NCBI GenBank assembly: GCA_963989245.1
Contig: OZ022349.1
Coordinates: 6,605,236 to 6,669,235, forward strand
From: Nansenia antarctica
Lineage: Eukaryota > Chordata > Actinopteri > Argentiniformes > Microstomatidae
Direction: 5' to 3'
DNA: 64,000 nt
The stretch's first letter is position 1, and each line of letters starts with the position of its first letter. The notes under the pieces are model-generated. The model saw nothing but the letters and a program-made list of their open reading frames with translations, made no database searches and was not told the DNA's origin. Positions 10,868 through 20,889 of the stretch are shown piece by piece. A program made the position numbers and the translations under genes.

Positions 10868-11545
10868 CCCCAAAATAATCTGGTCTCTTCCTCTCCCTGG
10901 GAGGATAGCGTGGAGACTCCTGTTTCTCCCTAGTCTGCACCTGTAACCAACCATGATCACTTTCTCATGTTCCGTTTCTTTAGTATAATATACTATGAAT
11001 CTCATATATTATACACAATGATCTGCAGGGTTTTGCACAAACTCATTCACCATTAGATAGTCATGTAATAAATGGTTCCAATTTCGGCCAGACTGTTTTA
11101 GACCATACAGTGACTTCTCTAGTTTACACACCACTGTCTCTGTGCCAGATGTCTGCTCATAACCCTCTGGCTGTTCCATGTATAATATACACGGTCCCCA
11201 AAATAATCTGGTCTCTTCCTCTCCCTGGGAGGATAGCGTGGAGACTCCTGTTTCTCCCTAGTCTGCATCTGTAACCAACCATGATCACTTTCTCATGTTC
11301 CGTTTCTTTAGTATATACACAATGATCTGCAGGGTTTTGCACAAACTCATTCACCATTAGATAGTCATGTAATAAATGGTTCCAATTTCGGCCAGACTGT
11401 TTTAGACCATACAGTGACTTCTCTAGTTTACACACCACTGTCTCTGTGCCAGATGTCTGCTCATAACCCTCTGGCTGTTCCATGTATAATATACACGGTC
11501 CCCAAAATAATCTGGTCTCTTCCTCTCCCTGGGAGGATAGCGTGG
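10868..11545 (-). mobile_element. Ty1/copia reverse-transcriptase fragment, tandemly duplicated
   Basis: The minus strand encodes a short stretch of copia reverse transcriptase, recognisable by QPEGYE and VCKLEKSLYGLKQSGRNW followed by a histidine/valine-rich block. The segment is present twice head to tail (about 10,868-11,192 and 11,193-11,505) with a partial third unit to 11,545. The copies differ by a roughly 17-bp indel in an ATAATATACTATG stretch and a few substitutions. No complete polymerase, integrase or LTR is present, so this is a dead fragment amplified locally. Confidence 0.75.
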
Positions 11546-11842
11546 ATAGCCTGCAGCCTTCCTTACTGATTTTTCCCTTCTCTTGCGGGCTCTTTCAATG
11601 TTTCGTATGTTGGCATACTGCATATAGCATTGTCTATGATAGCCAATATTAGCTGGCACATCTGGAATGTAACTGTCTACTACTAGGTTATATGTTTTTA
11701 CAGCCCTTTCTGCAATTTGGCTTTCTGCAGTGTGAAGATTCACCCACTGTAGAGAACAATGTACAAATTTGGTCCAACTTGCATCTGAAAATGCTATAAT
11801 ATTGTCCGTTCGGTTTGTTAAATGCATACAACACTCCATCAT
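11546..11842 (-). pseudogene. Mobile-element ORF fragment with YHRQCY motif
   Basis: The minus-strand frame reads ASWTKFVHCSLQWVNLH, then an AERAVKTYN helix, then GYHRQCYMQYANI followed by a basic ERARKRREK helix. A YHRKCY-type cysteine/histidine motif like this recurs in many fish repeat-associated proteins of unknown role. It runs directly into copia-like linker sequence (PPRERKRPDYFGD), so it is probably a chimeric remnant. No function is proposed. Confidence 0.4.
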
Positions 11843-11846
11843 TCAT

Positions 11847-12060
11847 CACATCTCAGTCGAATGCATCTGATCAATGTGCCGTCGCCACACCATGCTTGGT
11901 CCCACCTGTACTTCATAGCTTCGGGGGCCTGTCTGTGCTTGCACTATCCCACATGCCCACTTCCCACCCCGCCGATAGTCTCTCACCATGACTTCCTGTC
12001 CTGTAGCGATTTGACGCTCCCGTCCGCCATGCAGCATCCTTGCCTGTTTGTTCAAGACTA
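11847..12060 (-). mobile_element. Duplicated fragment of gypsy integrase C-terminus
   Basis: About 214 bp are nearly identical to 12,962-13,175, the C-terminal part of the Ty3/gypsy integrase downstream. The copy starts and ends abruptly inside that coding sequence, with host-like sequence on both sides. It was moved as DNA rather than as a full element. Confidence 0.75.
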
Positions 12061-12130
12061 ATTTAACTGAGGTCACTGTACTTACCACAGCTGTCACTGT
12101 ACTTACCACAGCTGTACTTACCACAGCTGG
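12061..12130 (-). repeat. 21-bp tandem repeat carrying a splice donor in each unit
   Basis: The unit CTGTCACTGTACTTACCACAG is repeated about three times. Read on the minus strand, each unit contains CTGTG|GTAAGT, a strong 5' splice consensus. It directly follows the open frame at 12,131-12,416, so that exon would have several competing donors. Confidence 0.6.
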
Positions 12131-12416
12131 CAGTGGTAGTCCTGACACCTCTGGGTACCATCACAGTGCTACTCTGGCTTTGGGCTCGGTGGCGTGACTG
12201 ACTGGAGAGGCCCTCACTGGACGTGTGCAGGCTTGGGGGAGGAAGACTCACCCTGGGGGGCATCTCATCAGTACCAATATAATCCACAGCGTTGATGATT
12301 GGCTCATCTCTGATGTTGGAAGTGCTTGCAGAACTGGCTGTGCTGTTAGTCCGACTAGAGGTGCGAGAGGAATCTGCCTTATGCGCACCTGTTCTCCTCT
12401 TATTGTATCTGTAGTG
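12131..12416 (-). CDS. Candidate host exon, serine-rich, unidentified
   Basis: On the minus strand a frame of about 95 codons begins after a plausible acceptor (TATAGAAG). It reads RHYRYNKRRTGAHK, a serine/threonine-rich run (SSRTSSRTNSTASSAS), then INAVDYIGTDEMPPR, SLPPPSL and SSQSRHRAQSQSS. It ends at the repeated GTAAGT donors at 12,061-12,130. The basic-then-serine-rich pattern resembles a juxtamembrane or cytoplasmic tail, but I do not recognise the protein. A gypsy LTR lies just upstream and a gypsy fragment just downstream. It may be a leftover exon of a disrupted gene. Confidence 0.35.
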
Positions 12417-12436
12417 TCTTAGCTTCTATAATATCC

Positions 12437-12564
12437 TGTAGAATAAAGACAGAGAGGTGCTACGTTTGGTTTACAGCTTTAGTGGTTAGGACTCGGTATA
12501 ACAACAAGAGTGCGACCGGGCGCACACAATGACGTAGGCTCTTAAAGGAGCCTAGAACATAACA
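12437..12564 (-). repeat. Putative gypsy LTR with adjacent polypurine tract
   Basis: On the minus strand TAGAAGGGAGGAG (polypurine tract) is followed at 12,564 by TGTTATGTTC. The block ends TTCTACA at 12,437, so it starts TG and ends CA. It lies about 146 bp past the stop of the gypsy integrase at 12,710, the expected place for a 3' LTR. At 128 bp it is short for a gypsy LTR and could be truncated. Confidence 0.45.
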
Positions 12565-13698
12565 CTCCTCCCTTCTACAATTTAAGTTGTATCTAGACAA
12601 ATAACACAATACATTCTGCACATTCTCTTTAACATAACTAGGTTGACCTAACTAGTCCAGGGCCTCTTTACTTGAACATAACTAGTCGAGGGCCTCTTTA
12701 TTTAGGGCTTTATAAGTCCAGTCTTTCTGGTGGGTTGCGTACTCTCTCTGGATATCGCTTGTAGGCCGCTGGTGGCTCCTGTGGTGGCTGTACCACAGTC
12801 TCTGAACCGTCTCTTATCCTTGTTTCATGCCCTGAATCTCCATCGCCTACATCCGTATCTTCTTGGATGCCCATCGGCTGTGCTGTGTCTGCCTTCTCTG
12901 TAGTTCTGCAGTGTCCCTGCTCCATTGTTGGCTGTACAGGTGTTTTTGTCGGTGCTGTTTGTTCTCCAGTCGAATGCATCTGATCAATGTGCCGTCGCCA
13001 CACCATGCTTGGTCCCACCTGTACTTCATAGCTTCGGGGGCCTGTCTGTGCTTGCACTATCCCACATGCCCACTTCCCACCCCGCCGATAGTCTCTCACC
13101 ATGACTTCCTGTCCTGTAGCGATTTGACGCTCCCGTCCGCCATGCAGCATCCTTGCCTGTTTGTTCAAGACTTCATCGCGTCTGTTTGGCTTCATGAGAT
13201 CTAGGCGTGTGCGCAGAGTGCGCCCAAACATCAAGACCGCTGGGCTTTCACTTGTGGTGGCATGTGGCGTGTTCCGGTATGCTGACAAGAACCGGGCCAG
13301 TCTAGTCTGCAACGTTCCTCCATCCTGTCTGGATGCTCTGAGTCCCTGTTTGAGGGTCTGTACAAACCTCTCTGCTAACCCATTTGTGGCTGGGTGGAAT
13401 GGAGCTGAGGTTGTGTGTTTGATCCCGTTTACCGCCATGAATTGTGCAAATTCTTCACTGGCAAACGTTTGTGCGTTGTCACTGACTAACTGAAGGGGAA
13501 GCCCAAAACGAGCGAATGTTGTTCTCAAACACTCAATGGTCTGGGTTGAAGTCTGAGTTCCCGTGCAAAAAACCTCTGGCCATTTGGAGTGTGCATCAAC
13601 GATAACCAAGAACATGTGTTTCTCAAAAGGTCCCGCATAATCCACATGTATTCTCTGCAGGCCACTCCCATGGATGGACAGGGACTGGTAGCACCCAG

Positions 13699-13948
13699 TA
13701 GGGGTGTAACGGATCACCTAACTCACGGATCGGATCGTGTCACGGATTTTGAGTCACGGATCGGATAATTTTTCGGATCAACACAAAACATATAATTTTT
13801 AAAAATAAAAACAACATTTTCCTTGAATTCTGTAATAACACCACTTTTAATGTGTGAAACAAAAAAACAACATTCAAGATGTCAAAACTGATATATATAT
13901 ATCACATATATATATAACATCTATATATAACAACATATATATATATAT

Positions 13949-13979
<31 letters not shown>

Positions 13980-16681
13980 ACATCACTGCTGCAATCTGGT
14001 TGCCAAGTGAAACCTAACTTTACCTAAATAATAAAGTGAAATCCTTTAAACATGGTAAGAAAAAAAAGTTAATAAAGCAAAGCAGCCTCAAGCTTATAAC
14101 TTCATATTCATTTTCAAAAATATGAGGATGTCCACATTGTCTGGGGAGAGGGCAGACCTATTTGCAGTCACTATGTCTCCTGCTGTGGAGAACACCCTCT
14201 CGCTAGGAACTGAAGTAGCCGGCACAGCCAGGTAGCGTCTTGCCATCATGGCAACGTGAGGGTATTTATCCTCATTCCTTTTCCACCATGCCAGTGGATC
14301 ACCATCCAGTGGAATGCTGCTGGCTACCTTGTAGGATGACACCTCCTCCTCAATGGTGTTGGCAAACGTCTGGGCTATGTCCATGCTACTCACAAAGGTC
14401 TCCCCAAAAAGCTCCTGCATGGCTGACTTCTTTTGTGGAGGAGATGCCTCTGGCTCTGCGTCTTCTCCTGGCAGCTCTGTGGCTTGACCCTGCAGAAAAA
14501 AGGAATCGATCTATTAATCTAACTAATCATTTATTTTCATACTTATTTCAACTATAATTGTAGCAATAACATACATTATTATCTAAATCCAAAATGGCAT
14601 AGACTAAAATAATTGCAGTATTTATTATTTAAGTAATTAAATATTAGGTAAAAAAAACGTTTTTATATATATATATATATTTACCTTTTCTTCAGTGCCC
14701 ATAATCTCAGTGATGTACCCTCTGACGTAGGGTCTAGGTGAGACAGCGACTTGAACCTTGGGTCCAGTGCAGTAGATCGGTGAAGGTAGTCCTGTAGAGG
14801 GGGGTCAGTGTATCTGGGGCTCAGGTCCCCTCTAATGGCAGCCTTGACATCTCCAGTGATGTTGCTGTCTTGCTCATCTGGGGCCATGGATTGTAGAATC
14901 CTTGTTTTCAGAGGTAGGATCATGGACACAGATGGTGCTGTTTCAGTGCTCATCAGAGTTGTTATCATCTTTAGGGGTTTGAGCACTTCGAGGACCTCTT
15001 CTGCCACTTTCACGTCACCATCAGACAAGGTGACAATGTCTTTGACATTTCTTTTCAGGGTCTTGTCTGTCAGTGCAGAGTATACAGCTGCCTGCTGCTC
15101 CAGATAGCGCTCCATCATGTCATAGGTGGAGTTCCATCTTGTTGTGACATCCTGTATGAGCTTGTGGGTTGGTAGCTGTAGCATTTCTTGCTTGGTCTTA
15201 AGCAAATGAGCAGCTGTTGTGCTCCTGTGGAAATAGGAAACAACCTTCCTGATCCTCCCAAGGAGGCGGTCCATCCGGTTGACAGAGATTCCCCTTTGGG
15301 ATGCTAAATTAATGGAATGTGCAAAGCACCCTATCTGTGGCCCCAGTCCAGCTTCTATCACTGCATTTGCTTGGTTCTTGGCATTATCTGTGGTGACTGG
15401 GATATTTATATTGGGTCTCTCTAGCTTCCACTCTGCTACTGCTCCTGTCAGGATCTGCGCAAGATTGGTGCCTGTGTGACTCTCATAGAGCGCGCGCGTC
15501 TGCAGCACGGGACTGCGCATCTCCCACTCTGCTGTGATGAAGTGAGCCGTCACGATCACGTAGCTTTGCGTTGCACGGGAGGTCCACCCGTCTGTGGTGA
15601 GGGCAACAGAGGATGCATTTGCTAATTCGCCGACAATTAGGATCCTCTCCTTTTCATAGAGGTCGGGCACAACCTGCCTGGTGTAGGTTGCACTAATGAG
15701 GAACGTTATCAAACTCTCTGGCTCCTGGTAGAAATACAATAACATCTGCTGTTTATTTTTGTCATTTAAAGGTGAAGGTTACAGAAACAACGCATGCATA
15801 TGACACCATGGTAACAAGATAACACACACCATGGTAACCATGGTAATAAGTTGTTCAGCTGGAGTTACCTGTCTGTCTGTCTGTCTGAGCCGTAAACCTG
15901 TCTGTCTGTCTGAGCCCTACACCTGTCTGTCTGTCTGTCTGAGCCCTAAACCTGTCTGTCTGTCTGTCTATGCACTCCGGGGCGCGAGGGGATTTTGTAA
16001 CGTGGCTCAAGCACATTGATCATATTTTGAAACCCTCCGTTCTCCACAACGGAGTATGGCCTCATGTCTGCCGCGATAAACTTCCCAATTGAATTGGTAA
16101 TGGCTTTAGCCCGGTCTGAGTCTGCAGGAATCGTTTGTTTAAATGACGTTTGGAGAAGTTGTTGTTGCGGTACTTTTTTCTTGCCCCCCGTCATCAACAC
16201 ACCAGGGTGATGTCGCGTTAAATGTGTGGCCATGCTTGACGTATTGCCTGCCTCATAAGATTTCCGCGTGGCACAATGCCTACACACCGTAACTTTCTTA
16301 TCAACCTCCCTCCTTCCATCATTATTATAAGTGACAGGGAAGCCAAAGTGCTCCCATACATGTGATTTCAATGACGAGGGAGGCCTTTCCAGTTCGCCAA
16401 CGTTGCTAGCACTCGCCATACTTGTTGCTGTGGATTCCCAGCTTCACGTGGAGGTGTGTGTTTACACAATCACCCAGGCTGCTTAGCGGGTGATATGACG
16501 TGATATAAGTGGGACAGAGATGAGTGAATGTTGTTGTCAACTCAGTACGCATGCAGAGAGTGAGAATAAAGCGCACATGATTTTTTAAAATTTATTTTTT
16601 ACATTTTGCTATTGATCCGCGGTACACATGCGTTCCGAACCGTGGAGGGCGATCCGAACGGATCGATCCGTTACACCCCTA
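13699..16681 (-). mobile_element. hAT DNA transposon, complete, with 8-bp target duplication
   Basis: The ends are TAGGGGTGTAACGGATC at 13,699 and its exact reverse complement at 16,681. They are flanked by the direct repeat GCACCCAG (13,691-13,698 and 16,682-16,689), the 8-bp target duplication typical of hAT. Length is 2,983 bp. Subterminal repeats of GATCGGATC/ATCCGAACGG type are present. The element carries a ZBED-like transposase, TA microsatellites at 13,890-13,980, and an ACCTGTCTGTCTGTCTGAGCC minisatellite at 15,868-15,968 in an intron. Confidence 0.92.
14094..16419 (-). pseudogene. hAT transposase (ZBED1-like), three exons, likely one frameshift
   Basis: Exon 1 (16,419 to about 15,990) encodes a BED zinc finger (VWEHFGFP, CRHCATRKS, THLTRHHP) and the start of the core (LEPRYKIPSR). 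Exon 2 (about 15,690-14,685) encodes the DDE/RNase-H-like core (LTTDGWTSRATQSYVIVTAHF, TTDNAKNQANAV, CFAHSINLA, DVTTRWNSTYDM) up to LDPRFKSL. Exon 3 (14,489-14,094) follows a TTTTTTCTGCAG acceptor and encodes the hAT dimerisation domain (YLAVPATSVPSERVFSTAG). The exon 2 frame does not match exon 3 through the GTAAAT donor at 14,684. Loss of one base in the CCC/GGG run near 14,718 would explain it, so this copy is probably inactive although young. The exon 1-2 junction is approximate. Confidence 0.85.
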
Positions 16682-16721
16682 GCACCCAGTACAGTTCTTT
16701 GTCATAGTTTCTAGTTGTTGT

Positions 16722-18776
16722 TTGCCGGAGGTGATGCTGCCTCTGACCAGAGGAGGGGGCGTGGCCACGGAGCCTGTCGTCTCCTCCCTCATTTCTTCTC
16801 CTCTGTCCTCTTCTTTCACCATCACACCCTTCTGCATTACATCTTCTTCCTCCAGCTTCACTACCACCATCGCTGGACGCCACTGTGAGCTTTTCAGGGC
16901 TGGAGAACCACAGCCAGATCCGGGGGACTCTGTGGACTCTGGTTCACACATTAGGAGGACCTGCAGCTGGAGAGGTCCTTTGCCGGAGGTGATGCTGCCT
17001 CTGACCAGAGGAGGGGGCGTGGCCACGGAGCCTGTCGTCTCCTCCCTCATTTCTTCTCCTCTGTCCTCTTCTTTCACCATCACACCCTTCTGCATTACAT
17101 CTTCTTCCTCCAGCTTCACTACCACCATCGCTGGCCGAGCCCACAGCTCCCTCGGTAGCTGGGGAGCAGGTGTGTCGGTGGAGCGCAGCAGCAGTAGTAG
17201 ATCACGGGGATAGCGGAGGAACGCCGGCGTGGATTCCCGACACGACGGCATGGAGCGACATTGTTTAATAAGCTCCCAGACGATAAAAATAATGAACAGT
17301 AGTCTTGCTAAAACCATCATCTTGTTACCACACAGGTATGAATACAGGCTCACACAGCGTTAAACTGCTAAAAACGCGATAAAACAAACAAACATCAGAA
17401 CGAGGCAGCAGCGAGGCAGCCCGGGTCGCTACAGAGCAGCGCCACCGGAAGCCTGTGGCCACGGAGCCTGTCGTCTCCTCCCTCATTTCTTCTCCTCTGT
17501 CCTCTTCTTTCACCATCACACCCTTCTGCATTACATCTTCTTCCTCCAGCTTCACTACCACCATCGCTGGACGCCACTGTGAGCTTTTCAGGGCTGGAGA
17601 ACCACAGCCAGATCTGGGGGACTCTGTGGACTCTGGTTCACACATGGTTGCTGCTCTGAGGAGGACCTGCAGCTGGAGAGGTCCTTTGCCGGAGGTGATG
17701 CTGCCTCTGACCAGAGGAGGGGGCGTGGCCACGGAGCCTGTCGTCTCCTCCCTCATTTCTTCTCCTCTGTCCTCTTCTTTCACCATCACACCCTTCTGCA
17801 TTACATCTTCTTCCTCCAGCTTCACTACCACCATCGCTGGACGCCACTGTGAGCTTTTCAGGACTGGAGAACCACAGCCAGATCCGGGGGACTCTGTGGA
17901 CTCTGGTTCACACATGGTTGCTGCTCTGAGGAGGACCTGCAGCTGGAGAGGTCCTTTGCCGGAGGTGATGCTGCCTCTGACCAGAGGAGGGGGCGTGGCC
18001 ACGGAGCCTGTCGTCTCCTCCCTCATTTCTTCTCCTCTGTCCTCTTCTTTCACCATCACAACCTTCTGCATTACATCTTCTTCCTCCAGCTTCACTACCA
18101 CCATCGCTGGCCGAGCCCACAGCTCCCTCGGTAGCTGGGGAGCAGGTGTGTCGGTGGAGCGCAGCAGCAGTAGTAGATCACGGGGATAGCGGAGGAACGC
18201 CGGCGTGGATTCCCGACACGACGGCATGGAGCGACATTGTTTAATAAGCTCCCAGACGATAAAAATAATGAACAGTAGTCTTGCTAAAACCATCATCTTG
18301 TTACCACACAGGTATGAATACAGGCTCACACAGCGTTAAACTGCTAAAAACGCGATAAAACAAACAAACATCAGAACGAGGCAGCAGCGAGGCAGCCCGG
18401 GTCGCTACAGAGCAGCGCCACCGGAAGCCTGTGGCCACGGAGCCTGTCGTCTCCTCCCTCATTTCTTCTCCTCTGTCCTCTTCTTTCACCATCACACCCT
18501 TCTGCATTACATCTTCTTCCTCCAGCTTCACTACCACCATCGCTGGACGCCACTGTGAGCTTTTCAGGGCTGGAGAACCACAGCCAGATCCGGGGGACTC
18601 TGTGGACTCTGGTTCACACATGGTTGCTGCTCTGAGGAGGACCTGCAGCTGGAGCGGTCCTTTGCCGGAGGTGATGCTGCCTCTGACCAGAGGAGGGGGC
18701 GTGGCCACGGAGCCTGTCGTCTCCTCCCTCATTTCTTCTCCTCTGTCCTCTTCTTTCACCATCACACCCTTCTGCA
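16722..18776 (-). repeat. Tandem array: 270-bp modules within a 976-bp higher-order unit
   Basis: The landmark TGGCCACGGAGCCTGTCGTC occurs seven times, starting at 16762, 17020, 17456, 17726, 17996, 18432 and 18702. Spacings are 258, 436, 270, 270, 436 and 270 bp. The segment with GAACGAGGCAGCAGCGAGGC recurs at exactly 976 bp (17,401 and 18,377). The 270-bp unit is 90 codons and the 258-bp variant is 86 codons, so the minus-strand frame survives each step. Copies are nearly identical, implying recent amplification or gene conversion. The array abuts gypsy sequence at 16,720 and is cut by the IS630-like element at 18,777. Confidence 0.9.
17325..18329 (-). CDS. 334-codon frame through the array, zinc-finger-gene-like N-terminus
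   Basis: The frame begins MSLYSYLCGNK with a hydrophobic segment (LARLLFIIFIVWELI). It continues into RYPRDLLLLLRSTDTPAPQLP, then three acidic modules (MVVVKLEEEDVMQKGVMVKEED, shortened here in spirit to KLEEED and VKEED blocks) separated by SESTESPGSGCGSP-type linkers. KLEEE/VKEED segments are common in N-terminal exons of fish C2H2 zinc-finger genes, but no zinc finger occurs in the window. A related frame starts at 17,353 in the next higher-order unit, and another ends at 18,301. It may be an amplified 5' exon cluster rather than a translated gene, and no clear splice sites delimit the modules. Confidence 0.4.
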   Translation of the reverse strand: MSLYSYLCGNKMMVLARLLFIIFIVWELIKQCRSMPSCRESTPAFLRYPRDLLLLLRSTDTPAPQLPRELWARPAMVVVKLEEEDVMQKVVMVKEEDRGEEMREETTGSVATPPPLVRGSITSGKGPLQLQVLLRAATMCEPESTESPGSGCGSPVLKSSQWRPAMVVVKLEEEDVMQKGVMVKEEDRGEEMREETTGSVATPPPLVRGSITSGKGPLQLQVLLRAATMCEPESTESPRSGCGSPALKSSQWRPAMVVVKLEEEDVMQKGVMVKEEDRGEEMREETTGSVATGFRWRCSVATRAASLLPRSDVCLFYRVFSSLTLCEPVFIPVW

Positions 18777-19906
18777 TCCAGACGTTCCTGTCTGTCTGGC
18801 CACATATTTTCATCGACATCACAGCGAATATCATCCCTGGCAATGCAGCGAGGAAAGTATCTCCTTGAGTGGCGAATCCACCCTCTGCAGGGCTGTGCTG
18901 TGATGTGCTGTGATGTCATCACATGCTGCATCCATGGCCGCTAGCAAGGCCATTTGTGTATGTGGATGCCGGTCATATACCTTCCACCTCCAGGCAGAGA
19001 AAAACTCCTCTATTGGATTCAGGAATGGGGAGTAGGGAGGGAGATATTCCACCAGCATCCTTTCATGTGCTGCAAACAGATCTGAGTGGTGAAAACGCAC
19101 ATTATCCCATACAACAACATACTTGTTCAGATGGTCTCCATTTAGACCCCTCTTATTCTCAGGGATTATGTCCCTGTAAAGAATGTCTAAAAAAGTCAGA
19201 AGATGTTGTGTGTTGTATGGACCCAGACAGGGTATATGGGTGAGGACGCCGTTTTCTGAGATGGCTGCACACATTGTAATATTCCCTCCTCATTGGCCTG
19301 GGACATCAATGGCTCTCTGTCCAATGTGATTTCTTCCACGCCTTCTAACTTTTGCCAGATTGAAACCCGCCTCATCAACGTATATGAATGTGTGCAGCGG
19401 TTCCCTGGCCTCCAGCTCCAGTACATGCTTTATCCCAGAATAGAGAGAGAGAGAAAAAAAAACTATAAAAACTTTTCCTGCGTAGCATAATGCATTTTGG
19501 ACAACATATTGTACAGTATGAACTGTCAGGTAAGTGCACTGCATGGCACTACACAAAGTAACCAGTTTACAGCACTGGACATTAGAGTATGCATAGAACA
19601 CATAAATGTTTTACCTGTACATACTGGTGACGGATCTCCTTCACGCTGTCGCTGTTCCGTTCAAATGGCACATTGTACAATTGTTTCATGCGCATTTCAT
19701 TTCTCCTGAGCACTCTGTCAATTGTAGCGATTGAAACGGATTAAATATTCCCAAAGATATTGTCATCCTCTATAACAGCGCTTTGTATCTCTCTCAACCT
19801 TATGGCATTGTTTGCAATCACCATTGCACAAATGGCTTCCTCTTGTTGTGGAGTAAAAAGGGTCCCTTTTCCACCTCTGCGAGGTTGTCTTGCCTTGTCT
19901 TGTCTA
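18777..19906 (-). pseudogene. IS630/Tc1-mariner-type DDE transposase, inactivated
   Basis: On the minus strand an N-terminal HTH part (19,906-19,615; FTPQQEEAICAMV, TIDRVLRRNEMRMK) is joined through a GT-AG intron (19,614-19,428) to the catalytic part. That part has FIYVDEAGFNL (first Asp), VVVWDNVRFHHS (second Asp) and LPPYSPFLNPIEEFFSAWRW (Glu). The C-terminal WIRHSRRYFPRC and WPDRQERLD blocks lie in another frame. Lesions are a TAA after IFGNI (about 19,740), a TGA after VPGQ (about 19,288) and a frameshift near 18,900 caused by a 10-bp tandem duplication (TGTGATGTGC). Its 3' end fuses directly to the tandem array at 18,777. Confidence 0.8.
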
Positions 19907-20127
19907 TGTGGTGCAGAGTAAAATTACAGTAATGTACGATTTATTGAGAATTAACAAAAACTGGTTTCCGTGAAACTCCTGAAATCAAAACTACTCTATC
20001 AAAAACAAAGAGCGAATGAATATACAATAGTTAATGGTAATAAAGAATAAATGAAGAAACTTAATAGGCCTAGTGGAAATCTACTCTAACTAATCAAACT
20101 ACAAATAAGACTAAACACTGAACCTAA

Positions 20128-20467
20128 AGGGCTCTGCACACAGCGTGCGATTTCTGTTGCGCATCAACGTTCCATTTTGAAGTTTGAATGGAAGTCTATG
20201 AGAACATCGCATTTACCCACACACGGCCCCGATTTTAATCGCACGGCGAACATTCGATTCCATTCATTTTGAATGGGACAAAGCAGTGCGACAAAACTCG
20301 CACGCCGTGTGCTTTGTCCCATTCAAAATGAATGGAATCGAATGTTCGCCGTGCGATTAAAATCGGGGCCGTGTGTGGGTAAATGCGATGTTCTCATAGA
20401 CTTCCATTCAAACTTCAAAATGGAACGTTGATGCGCAACAGAAATCGCACGCTGTGTGCAGAGCCCT
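20128..20467. mobile_element. Perfect foldback MITE, 157-bp arms, TAA target duplication
   Basis: Bases 20,128-20,284 are the exact reverse complement of 20,311-20,467 by direct comparison, with a 26-bp spacer. The ends are AGGGCTCTGCACACAGCG, flanked on both sides by TAA (20,125-20,127 and 20,468-20,470). A 3-bp TWA duplication suggests a PIF/Harbinger-derived miniature element. It has no coding capacity. The lack of even one arm mismatch implies a very young insertion or active arm homogenisation. Confidence 0.88.
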
Positions 20468-20470
20468 TAA

Positions 20471-20889
20471 GACTAATAAACACAACATACACAATACAAA
20501 ACTACAGCTGTACTAACTAAACCAACACAAAACAACTCAAGTTGTAGTCTGGCCCACTGGCACCATCTAACCTGCACTATGAAAGGCAGACGATTAATTA
20601 CATGAAGATTAAAAGAATGGTTCCAGAGGTGCTGGATGCATTTGAGTTTCACTCAAAAAATATATCTCATGTTGATGAGATTGAGGGTAATCAAATCAAG
20701 CTCAATAACTGTAAACATATGCTGTTCATTTGAATAATGGAAATATCAACAGTAACATTCTTATGAACATTGCAGCAAAAAAAAGTTTCTCTTATAAATG
20801 CCCAATAAAAACAAAAGTACAGTATTAACAATTCTATTATCACACCAATAGTAAAAAAATAAATAAAAAATAAGCCAAACACTGGACAC
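20471..20889. other. AT-rich spacer, nothing recognised
   Basis: No coding or repeat structure that I can support. Confidence 0.4.

Larger units (their letters stand above)
12710..16720 (-). mobile_element. Ty3/gypsy integrase region, split by a hAT insertion
   Basis: This is the 3' part of a Ty3/gypsy pol gene on the minus strand. Bases 16,720-16,690 hold the end of the zinc-binding HHCC domain (MTKNCTGC). After the hAT, 13,690-12,710 hold the integrase core (VDYAGPF with the first Asp, DNAQTF with the second, and the Glu in the GLAERF context). A C-terminal domain and a PERVRNPPERL tail follow. The hAT at 13,699-16,681 interrupts the frame, and the reading frame is continuous across the target site. 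No reverse transcriptase or gag is attached, because sequence left of 16,720 on that strand is the unrelated tandem array. Coding sequence is otherwise open to the stop at 12,710. Confidence 0.8.

Noticed and set aside
16722..18189. Plus-strand open frames rich in Ser/Thr across the array
   Set aside because: The minus strand gives the KLEEED/VKEED pattern typical of zinc-finger genes. The plus frame is its low-complexity complement.
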